5,173 nucleotides of DNA from Spirochaeta sp. (GTDB lineage Bacteria; Spirochaetota; Spirochaetia; Sphaerochaetales; Sphaerochaetaceae), in the NCBI GenBank assembly GCA_020054965.1, contig JAIMZO010000131.1, forward strand, positions 1 through 5,173, given 5' to 3'. Below the pieces are notes generated by a model. The model ran no database searches, had not been told where the DNA came from, and was given only the letters and a program-made list of their open reading frames with translations. Positions 1 to 5,173 of this stretch are shown piece by piece. Both the position numbers and the translations under genes were made by a program. Each line of letters opens with the position of its first letter. Position 1 is the first letter of the stretch.

Positions 1-525
1 ACACAGTATAACATTGCTTGCGGAAGCGGATGTGGAACATGCTGCGAGCATTTTATGCCCGATATAACGGTGAGTGAAGCTCGATTGGTTGCTGCATATC
101 TTCTCTTTGTTAAAAAAGATGAAACCCTTATCGAGGCACTGAGTAGTGCAAGGGGCAATACCAGCGGGCCTTGCCCTCTCTATAACCCTGACTCCCCGTA
201 TCACTGCACTGTTTATCAAGCAAGGCCACTTATCTGCCGGTTGTTTGGAGCCTGCGCCAACCAGGGAAAGGACGGAAGGGCAGTGTTCAGACGATGTAAG
301 TATAATGTGGAACAAACCATGCCTTTATCCTTGATCCTGGATGAGGATGTACCGGTGATGCAAGACTATAGTTATGCCCTACGCTCCCTGGATGACGGCA
401 ATGGCAAGGTGGGGTACCTCAGTGATATGGTCTCAACCATGGTTGAGCAACTGCGATTTCTCGCAAACATGCTCACTCTGGGCGATACCAATCCGGATGA
501 TACCACAACCCCCATTGCAAGTTAG
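1..525 (+). CDS. YkgJ-family cysteine-cluster protein, 5' end missing
   Basis: The frame is open from the first base, so the true start lies upstream; 174 codons are visible. The fragment begins with a CxxxCxxCC cluster (Cys7, Cys11, Cys14, Cys15 of the fragment, around GSGCGTCCEHF). A second cysteine group follows at Cys58 (GPCPLY), Cys69 (YHCTVYQARP), Cys79 (PLICRLFGAC), Cys85 and Cys99. This two-part pattern, with the C.VYQARPLICR-like block, is the signature of the YkgJ/CxxCxxCC family (Pfam PF03692), small soluble proteins thought to bind zinc or iron; their biochemical role is not established. The ATG at 55 is not the start, because the first cluster lies in frame upstream of it. The C-terminal tail after about residue 105 has no motif I recognise. 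The stop codon (523..525) overlaps the stop of the convergent methyltransferase gene, leaving no space for a separate terminator. The family call is firm; substrate and role are unknown. Confidence 0.9.
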   Translation, partial: TQYNIACGSGCGTCCEHFMPDITVSEARLVAAYLLFVKKDETLIEALSSARGNTSGPCPLYNPDSPYHCTVYQARPLICRLFGACANQGKDGRAVFRRCKYNVEQTMPLSLILDEDVPVMQDYSYALRSLDDGNGKVGYLSDMVSTMVEQLRFLANMLTLGDTNPDDTTTPIAS

Positions 526-1748
526 CGGATAACCCTCAGCAGGTACCCGTTAAGGTATTCAGATTCCGGGAAGGAAATCCTGATCGGGTGATCATGTCCC
601 TGGCCGAGTTTCTGGAGAATCTGGATCTCTACCATTGCATCCTTTGCACTCCAGGCCAAGATCATGCGCAGCTGCTCTGCACTGATGGCCGAGCTGCACG
701 AGAAAGTTGCTATGATGCCACCATCCTTGATCTTCTGCATTGCCAGGCGATTCAGGTCCTTGTAGGCTTTCTGGGCTCCTTCTGCCTGTGACTTGGTCTG
801 GGCGAGCTTGGGGGGATCAAGAATCATGAGATCGTAGTGGTCCTTTTCTATATGCCGCATCTGTTCAAAGATGTCACACTGGGTAATTGCCACTTTCTCC
901 CTGCTCCCCTCTGGAATGGTCTTGAGGTCCTGATTGATGTGGATATGAACCAATGCCTGTCGCAGGGCCTGTTCACTGGAGTCCAGGAGATCGACATGCT
1001 TTGCTCCAGCTCTCAGGGCATGGAGGGTGAAGGCACCGGTGTAGGAACATCCATCGAGTACCACAGCATCCTTTGCATACGGCTCGATAGCCCGTCTACT
1101 CTCACGTTGGTCACAATAGAATCCGCTTTTCTGCCCCTTCCCGGGAGTTACTTCATAGTAGAGGTTGTCTTCACGGAAACGAACAGGGGCCAGTTTCTTG
1201 GATGGAATGAAATACTGGCCATCCTGGTAGTAGAGCAGGGTCTCCTTGAGATGTTCTGCAGCAGCAAAAGCACTGTCTGTGTTCAGGATGATCAAGGTTG
1301 GCTTGAGCAATGATCCCAATGTTTCCACGATAAGATCCTGGAAGTGATGAGCCACACGACTGCTGATGATGATCCGCAGCATGGTCCCATATACATCCAC
1401 CACCAAGCCTGGCAGATAGTCGGCCTCGGAGAAGATGATACGGAAGGTAGTGGTTGCCCCTGCCTTGTCCTCGAAAAACATCTTTCTGCGTAGAACACTT
1501 TGGGCAATGGTTTGCTTCCACCAGCGTTCATCTATGGTTTGGTTCTCGTTCCAGGAGAGAAGTCGGAGAGGAATATGACTTTCCTTGTCATACCATCCCC
1601 ATGCAATGAATTGTCCTTCATCTGTTTCTGCCCTGGAGACTCCCGTTTCCAGAAGGGATATGTCATTTGTGATAGCGCCGCTGAAGACCCATGGATGGTG
1701 ACGTAAGAGTTGTTTCTCCTTGCCACCTTTAATTGTAATGGTTTGCAT
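522..1748 (-). CDS. RlmI/YccW-like class I SAM-dependent rRNA methyltransferase (PUA + MTase)
   Basis: This 408-residue protein is a typical length for the RlmI/YccW (COG1092) family, whose E. coli member makes 5-methylcytosine in 23S rRNA. The N-terminus (MQTITIKGGKEKQLLRHHPW, then VFSGAI) is the PUA RNA-binding domain, roughly residues 1-70. The family block GQKSGFYCDQRESR is at 205-218, SAM-binding motif I (VVLDGCSYTGAF) at 229-240, motif IV (LMILDPP) at 307-313 and the FSCS motif at 349-352, whose cysteine matches the position expected for the m5C nucleophile. The end (GQGHDHPIRISFPESEYLNG onward) is also typical. I chose the ATG at 1748..1746 because homologous PUA domains begin there. 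The frame stays open upstream to 1913, but that part is antisense to the phosphatase gene and lacks a Shine-Dalgarno. No Shine-Dalgarno precedes 1748 either; a promoter sits directly against the ATG. The 3' end overlaps the convergent YkgJ-type gene by 4 bp. The exact rRNA target and methylated base are inferred from the family only. Confidence 0.93.
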   Translation of the reverse strand: MQTITIKGGKEKQLLRHHPWVFSGAITNDISLLETGVSRAETDEGQFIAWGWYDKESHIPLRLLSWNENQTIDERWWKQTIAQSVLRRKMFFEDKAGATTTFRIIFSEADYLPGLVVDVYGTMLRIIISSRVAHHFQDLIVETLGSLLKPTLIILNTDSAFAAAEHLKETLLYYQDGQYFIPSKKLAPVRFREDNLYYEVTPGKGQKSGFYCDQRESRRAIEPYAKDAVVLDGCSYTGAFTLHALRAGAKHVDLLDSSEQALRQALVHIHINQDLKTIPEGSREKVAITQCDIFEQMRHIEKDHYDLMILDPPKLAQTKSQAEGAQKAYKDLNRLAMQKIKDGGIIATFSCSSAISAEQLRMILAWSAKDAMVEIQILQKLGQGHDHPIRISFPESEYLNGYLLRVIR

Positions 1749-1754
1749 GGGTAC

Positions 1755-1783
1755 ACAATAGCGGAGAGTACTTCTTTTGTCAA
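1755..1783 (-). promoter_or_regulatory. Sigma70-type promoter for the methyltransferase gene
   Basis: Reading the minus strand, a perfect -35 box TTGACA (1783..1778) is followed by a 17-bp spacer and TATTGT (1760..1755, 4 of 6 to consensus). Only six bases (GTACCC) lie between the -10 box and the ATG at 1748, so the predicted +1 is the A of the start codon. The sequence match is direct; promoter activity and the transcription start are inferred. Confidence 0.65.
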
Positions 1784-1812
1784 AACGTAGGGTCTTCCTT
1801 TTGTCGAAACGT
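1775..1812. repeat. Tandem direct repeat TTTTGTCRAAACGT, possible operator
   Basis: Two copies, TTTTGTCAAAACGT (1775..1788) and TTTTGTCGAAACGT (1799..1812), differ at one base and are spaced 24 bp start to start. The first copy contains the -35 box of the leftward promoter; the second ends 3 bp before the -35 box of the rightward promoter. The first copy includes the short inverted repeat TTTTG-T-CAAAA, and the second runs into the palindrome AAACGTTT (1807..1814). The position suggests a binding site for a regulator of one or both divergent genes, but no known operator consensus is recognised. It could equally be a chance small duplication of a -35 region. Confidence 0.5.
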
Positions 1813-1815
1813 TTG

Positions 1816-1845
1816 TTGACTTGCCACCGTTCCATGTTCGATAAT
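1816..1845 (+). promoter_or_regulatory. Sigma70-type promoter for the phosphatase-phosphomutase operon
   Basis: TTGACT (1816..1821, 5 of 6 to the -35 consensus) is followed by an 18-bp spacer and GATAAT (1840..1845, 5 of 6 to the -10 consensus). Six bases (GGCGAT) separate the -10 box from the ATG at 1852, so the predicted +1 is again the first base of the start codon. It supports 1852 as the start of the downstream gene, because the upstream in-frame ATGs at 1777 and 1834 would lie before the transcript begins. Activity is inferred. Confidence 0.65.
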
Positions 1846-1851
1846 GGCGAT

Positions 1852-2529
1852 ATGTTGAAACCGTTGCAAAAAGCAATCCTCTTCGATATGGACGGTACCC
1901 TCATTGATACCATTGAGGATATCCGTAGTGCTTTTAATGTTGCTTTTTCCTTGGAGGGCTTGCCTCCCTTCTCGGTGACATTGACAAAACAGGTTGTTGG
2001 GCGAGGGCTTTACACTGCACTCAAGAGTGCTTTATCCTACTACGACCACCCCGTTGAGGAAGCTCGGTTTACATTCCTCTATCATTCCATGATGGACCAT
2101 TATCAGGCACACTATGCTGATAAGAGCCATCCCTATGAAGGCATTCTCCCGCTTCTTGATAGGTTGGAGCGCTCTGGGATTACTCTAGGCATTCTTTCCA
2201 ACAAAGAGGATGTCCTTACCCAAAAGATTGCCCAAAAACTACTTCCCCGGTATTCTTTCGCATTTGTGAGAGGGTTGGTAGAGGGTTTCCCCAGAAAGCC
2301 CGATCGGTATGCCATTGACCTTTTTTGCAGCAGGCAGGGTGTAAACGTAAGTGAACTCTGCTACATTGGGGATAGTGAAGTTGATTATCAGACTGCCCAG
2401 AATGCTGGGTGTCCTCATATTCTGGTCTCGTGGGGATTCAGACCGAAGGAAGAACTGCAAGCACTTCCTGGCTCTGTGGTTGTCGATACGGTAGATGAAT
2501 TGGAGGATGCAATCTATGGCGTACAATGA
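1852..2529 (+). CDS. HAD-superfamily phosphatase, phosphoglycolate phosphatase (Gph)-like
   Basis: A 225-residue protein of normal length for the Gph/PGMB group of HAD hydrolases, which remove phosphate from small metabolites through an aspartyl-phosphate intermediate. All four HAD motifs are present: motif I FDMDGTLIDT (nucleophile Asp12, acid/base Asp14), motif II ILSNK (Ser116), motif III lysine in FPRKPDR (Lys149), and motif IV YIGDSEVD (Asp174, Asp178, Mg2+ binding). Residues about 20-90 between motifs I and II form the helical C1 cap that sets substrate choice. The motif I sequence DGTLIDT fits phosphoglycolate-type phosphatases better than beta-phosphoglucomutase, but the true substrate cannot be read from the sequence. 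The start at 1852 puts motif I at residue 11, as usual; in-frame ATGs at 1777 and 1834 would add a tail encoded by promoter DNA. There is no Shine-Dalgarno. The 3' end overlaps the phosphomutase gene by 14 bp, suggesting co-transcription and translational coupling. Confidence 0.9.
   Translation: MLKPLQKAILFDMDGTLIDTIEDIRSAFNVAFSLEGLPPFSVTLTKQVVGRGLYTALKSALSYYDHPVEEARFTFLYHSMMDHYQAHYADKSHPYEGILPLLDRLERSGITLGILSNKEDVLTQKIAQKLLPRYSFAFVRGLVEGFPRKPDRYAIDLFCSRQGVNVSELCYIGDSEVDYQTAQNAGCPHILVSWGFRPKEELQALPGSVVVDTVDELEDAIYGVQ
2502..2506 (+). promoter_or_regulatory. Ribosome binding site that fixes the phosphomutase start
   Basis: GGAGG, inside the end of the phosphatase gene, lies 9 bases before the ATG at 2516. 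The other in-frame ATGs, at 2495 and 2507, lie upstream of it or directly against it and so cannot use it. This selects 2516. It is a good Shine-Dalgarno, unlike the region before the first gene of the operon. Confidence 0.75.
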
Positions 2530-4228
2530 GAAAGATCTGAGAAGCAAGGCTGAAGCCTATCTACAAGCAGAGGACCAGCAGGTATTCAGGGAAGCTGTCG
2601 AACAAGAACTTGCAGATGGGAACTGGGAAGCGCTGTATGATCGCTTTTATACCAGCCTTTCATTCGGCACTGCAGGAATGAGGGGTGTCATTGGTGGTGG
2701 GACCAACCGAATAAACACCTACATGGTACGTAAAGTTACCCAAGGCTTGAGTGAGTATCTCTGTGAGGCTTCCGGCAACCCTTCAGTGGTCATCGCATAC
2801 GACAGTCGTAACTATAGTGAGCTATTTGCCAATGAGGCAGCTCTGGTACTTGCAGCAAATGGGGTTTCTGTTTTCCTCTATCCGGTACTGCATCCCGTTC
2901 CGATGCTCAGCTTTGCGGTACGCTATCTGCAAACCACTGCTGGTATTGTGATCACCGCCAGTCATAATCCGTCTCAGTACAACGGTTACAAGGTCTACTG
3001 GAAGGATGGGGGACAGGTGACACCTCCCCATGATTTTGGAATTGCTGAACGCGCAAATGCGGTAAAAGCAAAGGATATAAAGAAGATCAGTGCTGAAAGT
3101 GCCCGTTCCAAGGGGTTGCTCGTACCTGTCCCTGAAAAAGTCGACCAAGCATATTTTCACACTGCGCTACAGAATCTGAGACGTCCGGCCTTGGTGCAGA
3201 ATAACCCGATTACAGTGGTGTACACCCCCCTGCATGGTTCAGGCAATCTTCCTTTGCAGCATCTGCTCTCCCAGGTTGGGATCAAGTGCGTGGTTGTGGA
3301 GGAACAACAGGAACCTGATGGGAACTTCCCAACCGTTCCCTTGCCCAATCCGGAACATCCAGAGGCGATGAAGATGGCCTTGGCGCTTGCCAAGCGTGAG
3401 AAAGCTGACATTGTACTGGGAACCGACCCGGATGCGGACCGGCTGGGGATCGCCATTCCACTTTCCGAAAAGAAAGATGCTTATCACCTACTCACCGGTA
3501 ACCAGATTGCTGTACTGCTTGCTGATTATCTGATGGGGGCTGATCGTGAGAATCAAGAGAAGAAAACCCCTCTGGTGGTGAAGAGTCTGGTCACTACCGA
3601 CTTGGTGAAGCGAATTGTCGAGAGCCAGGGGGGGAGGTGCAAGGATGTCCTCACCGGTTTCAAATATATTGCAGAGGAAATTGCTTCCCTGGAAGGTCCG
3701 AGAGGAGAGCGTGAATATTTCCTGTTCGGATGTGAAGAGAGCTACGGATACCTGACCCTTCCCCAGGTACGTGACAAGGATGCCATCAGCAGCGCTCTCA
3801 TGAGTGTCGAGATGATGTGCTACTGGTCCAGCAAAGGACTGACCCTCAAGGATCGATTGGATCAGATTTATGATATATGGGGATTCTCTACAGAGGCGGT
3901 CTTTGCAAAGGACTATGAAGGAGCATCAGGGAAGGAGAAGATGGCTCAGATAATGGCCGGGCTGCGAAAACTCAATGTGGGTGATGAGCTGGCCGGGCAT
4001 GAAATAACCAGCAAGCAGGATTTGCTTGACGGGAAACAAACAGAATTTCCTCCCAGTGATGTCCTTATCCTTTTCCTGGAGGGTGGCGACAAGATAGTGG
4101 TACGACCAAGTGGAACTGAACCAAAAATCAAATACTACTTCTTCTTCTCTGCGGAGGAAACAGACCGTGCCGGGTTCGAACAGAACCTGGGTACACGGAT
4201 AGATGCATATAAGGCGGCCCTCTCGTGA
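2516..4228 (+). CDS. Phosphoglucomutase/phosphomannomutase, long PgcA/PGM2-like alpha-D-phosphohexomutase
   Basis: This 570-residue cytosolic enzyme should interconvert hexose 1- and 6-phosphates (glucose, possibly mannose or pentose phosphates) using a phosphoserine and Mg2+. The four family domains are visible: FGTAGMRG (50-57) near the start; the catalytic loop TASHNPSQYNGYK (147-159) with phosphoserine Ser149; the metal loop GTDPDADR (302-309) with Asp304, Asp306 and Asp308; the sugar-specificity loop GCEESYGY (405-412); and the phosphate-binding loop RPSGTEPK (530-537). The length and the FGTAGMRG and EESYGY forms match the long PgcA (B. subtilis) / PGM2-like branch rather than the roughly 450-residue ManB/GlmM enzymes. 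Homologues usually have GFEE where this has GCEE; I expect this is neutral. The start at 2516 follows GGAGG. The gene overlaps the phosphatase by 14 bp and the next gene by 4 bp (GTGA), so it is probably the middle gene of an operon. Likely roles are glycogen, cell-envelope sugar or glycolytic entry; which one is not shown by context. Confidence 0.95.
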   Translation: MAYNEKDLRSKAEAYLQAEDQQVFREAVEQELADGNWEALYDRFYTSLSFGTAGMRGVIGGGTNRINTYMVRKVTQGLSEYLCEASGNPSVVIAYDSRNYSELFANEAALVLAANGVSVFLYPVLHPVPMLSFAVRYLQTTAGIVITASHNPSQYNGYKVYWKDGGQVTPPHDFGIAERANAVKAKDIKKISAESARSKGLLVPVPEKVDQAYFHTALQNLRRPALVQNNPITVVYTPLHGSGNLPLQHLLSQVGIKCVVVEEQQEPDGNFPTVPLPNPEHPEAMKMALALAKREKADIVLGTDPDADRLGIAIPLSEKKDAYHLLTGNQIAVLLADYLMGADRENQEKKTPLVVKSLVTTDLVKRIVESQGGRCKDVLTGFKYIAEEIASLEGPRGEREYFLFGCEESYGYLTLPQVRDKDAISSALMSVEMMCYWSSKGLTLKDRLDQIYDIWGFSTEAVFAKDYEGASGKEKMAQIMAGLRKLNVGDELAGHEITSKQDLLDGKQTEFPPSDVLILFLEGGDKIVVRPSGTEPKIKYYFFFSAEETDRAGFEQNLGTRIDAYKAALS

Positions 4229-4998
4229 TTACTTGCTATTTACTGCAACGACAGAACAAGGAAAACCTCATACTCTCTCCCTACCTTGATACCACCCGGG
4301 CAGGGAACTGGAGTGAAGATGAGCAGGTTGTGCTCAAGAGTAGTGGCATGCTTACAAAGAACCAGAAGGATGAAGTTTCCTATGCGCTCTACGCTGCCAT
4401 TGATTTCAGTGTCGATCGCTGGATTCAGAACAAGCAGTACATCCCAAGACTCCTGATCTCGGCAGCCGTGTTCACCGCTTCCTATTTCTTCATGTCATTG
4501 GCGATCAGGGACCCTCTGCCCATGGTTGATGAACTGCTCATCAGCGGAGGTCTGGTTGTGTTTACCTGGAGTTACCTTGCCAAGAAGGACACTCGTTCCT
4601 CTGTCGCACAAAGAAGGCGCTATGAGCTGAAGCTGCGTTGTGGGGAGAGAGAACAGGAAATTGATGAACAGTTGTTTGCAGTAGAATCGTTCCTTGATGA
4701 AGCATCTTCCGCCGATCCGCTTGAACTGTCCAACAGTCTTGCCTTGGTCTCCTCGGAGCCGCTCAAACCAATCAGCTATGATGGTTCGAATGAGACGCTG
4801 AAAGAACTAGGGGACTTATTGGCTCGGTACCTAAGCCTGTACAACAAGAGCCTTTACAGAATGGCGCTGAAAGTCCACAACCAACGGATGCAACGTAAAA
4901 AGGATGAGCGTCTTGCTGCCCGTCTGTTTCACCAAAGCATGCAGAAGAGACTTGATATTGGCTTGCTTGCCTTGCTGGTCTCTCTCATGGAGTTGTAG
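4225..4998 (+). CDS. Hypothetical membrane protein with two predicted helices
   Basis: A 257-residue protein I do not recognise. It starts with GTG at 4225, overlapping the phosphomutase stop as GTGA; AAGGCGG (4211..4217), seven bases upstream, is a plausible Shine-Dalgarno. Two hydrophobic stretches at about residues 75-94 (LLISAAVFTASYFFMSLAI) and 103-119 (ELLISGGLVVFTWSYLA), joined by a short loop, look like a transmembrane hairpin. The hydrophilic N-terminal 70 residues and the long C-terminal region probably lie on the same side, likely the cytoplasm because basic residues (AKKDTR, QRRRYELKLR) follow helix 2. Residues about 128-160 and 190-242 are charged and helix-like and could form coiled coil. 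The very end (LDIGLLALLVSLMEL) is a third, shorter hydrophobic segment that could be amphipathic or membrane-associated. There are no catalytic motifs. The 4-bp overlap argues for co-translation with the phosphomutase, but a functional link is only inferred. Codon use resembles its neighbours, so this looks like a real gene. Confidence 0.75.
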   Translation: MITCYLLQRQNKENLILSPYLDTTRAGNWSEDEQVVLKSSGMLTKNQKDEVSYALYAAIDFSVDRWIQNKQYIPRLLISAAVFTASYFFMSLAIRDPLPMVDELLISGGLVVFTWSYLAKKDTRSSVAQRRRYELKLRCGEREQEIDEQLFAVESFLDEASSADPLELSNSLALVSSEPLKPISYDGSNETLKELGDLLARYLSLYNKSLYRMALKVHNQRMQRKKDERLAARLFHQSMQKRLDIGLLALLVSLMEL

Positions 4999-5021
4999 CT
5001 GAAGCAAAAAGCAACCCGTGG

Positions 5022-5050
5022 GGTCTTCCTTGTATATGGAAGACCTTTTT
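5022..5050 (+). terminator. Intrinsic terminator-like hairpin after the operon
   Basis: A perfect 8-bp stem GGTCTTCC (5022..5029) / GGAAGACC (5038..5045) with an 8-base loop TTGTATAT is followed at once by five T residues (5046..5050). It begins 23 bases after the stop of the membrane-protein gene. Stem and U-run match a Rho-independent terminator, although the stem is only moderately GC-rich. The 3' arm and loop also hold the ATG of the next reading frame, so it may act as an attenuator or start-site hairpin instead of, or as well as, an end point. Confidence 0.7.
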
Positions 5051-5173
5051 CATCCATTGAAACTCTTGCTCCCATTGTTCACACTGGCCATCTACTTGGC
5101 CATCCGTGGGTCATGCCTTTTTGCATATCCTCTACTGGTGGGCTTGGCCTTGGGTGTCCTTGTGCTCATTGCG
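5036..5173 (+). CDS. Start of a hypothetical membrane protein, 3' end beyond the window
   Basis: From ATG at 5036 the frame stays open for 46 codons to the end of the window. It begins MEDLFHPLKLLLPLF and continues into leucine-rich hydrophobic segments at about residues 8-23 and 27-46, separated by a short Arg-Gly-containing turn, as in the first helices of an integral membrane protein. There is no clear Shine-Dalgarno at good spacing; GGGG (5020..5023) is 12 bases from the ATG. In-frame alternatives are TTG at 5030 (GGGG 6 bases before) and GTG at 5018; an in-frame TGA at 5000..5002 sets the upstream limit. The start codon sits inside the terminator-like hairpin, so expression by read-through from the operon is doubtful, and I see no convincing separate promoter. 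No family can be assigned from this fragment. Confidence 0.6.
   Translation, partial: MEDLFHPLKLLLPLFTLAIYLAIRGSCLFAYPLLVGLALGVLVLIA

Noticed and set aside
837..1313. Long open frame on the plus strand, and several shorter ones, inside the methyltransferase gene
   Set aside because: They are antisense or out-of-frame to a gene with all expected motifs, have no family features, and arise from the codon pattern of the true gene.
1777..1851. 25-residue N-terminal extension of the HAD phosphatase from ATG 1777
   Set aside because: It is encoded by the divergent promoter and repeat DNA, lies before the predicted transcription start and would push motif I to residue 36, unlike homologues.
1852..2529. 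Beta-phosphoglucomutase as identity of the HAD protein
   Set aside because: Motif I is DGTLIDT rather than the DGVITDT-like form typical of beta-phosphoglucomutase, so a phosphatase is favoured, though not proven.
1790..5031. The 11-mer GGGTCTTCCTT at 1790..1800 and again at 5021..5031 (in the terminator stem)
   Set aside because: One or more shared 11-mers are expected by chance in about 5 kb; the second copy is explained by the hairpin, and the contexts do not otherwise match.
5031..5038. TGTATATG as a -10 box for the last reading frame
   Set aside because: No acceptable -35 lies 16-18 bp upstream, and the predicted start of transcription would fall inside the coding frame.
1..5173. tRNA, rRNA, CRISPR array, insertion sequence or phage signature
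   Set aside because: No cloverleaf, regularly spaced repeat series, transposase-like protein or terminal inverted repeats were seen; genes fill nearly the whole window.

Overview
The window is a compact bacterial chromosomal segment with no mobile elements, RNA genes or CRISPR. Base composition is near 50% GC, genes overlap or nearly touch, and every gene is housekeeping or hypothetical in type. The mix (a YkgJ-type cysteine-cluster protein, an RlmI-type methyltransferase, a Gph-type HAD phosphatase and a long PgcA/PGM2-type phosphohexomutase) would suit a free-living spirochaete such as Sphaerochaeta. That assignment is an impression from gene content and style, not a proven placement.

Layout: (1) 1..525 (+) is the 3' part of a YkgJ-family CxxxCxxCC protein whose start lies before the window. 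(2) 522..1748 (-) is a complete RlmI/YccW-like class I SAM-dependent rRNA methyltransferase with an N-terminal PUA domain. It runs head-on into the first gene, and the two stop codons overlap. (3) 1749..1851 is a short divergent control region. It holds two convincing sigma70-like promoters pointing in opposite directions and a near-perfect tandem repeat. (4) 1852..2529 (+) is a HAD phosphatase, 2516..4228 (+) a phosphoglucomutase/phosphomannomutase, and 4225..4998 (+) an unrecognised two-helix membrane protein. These three overlap by 14 and 4 bp and look like one operon. (5) An intrinsic terminator-like hairpin at 5022..5050 follows. (6) A further membrane-protein reading frame begins at about 5036, inside that hairpin, and runs off the window.

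Functionally, the rightward operon pairs sugar-phosphate isomerisation (glucose-1-P/glucose-6-P or mannose-P interconversion) with a small-molecule phosphatase that could clear phosphorylated by-products. The membrane protein has no assigned role. The methyltransferase is probably a ribosome-modification gene controlled separately from the opposite promoter.

The two signals most worth checking are these. Both divergent promoters place their predicted +1 exactly on the A of the ATG, and neither gene has a Shine-Dalgarno, so both mRNAs may be leaderless. The operon's terminator hairpin also covers the start codon of the next reading frame. I found no strong evidence of a wholly new multi-gene system here.
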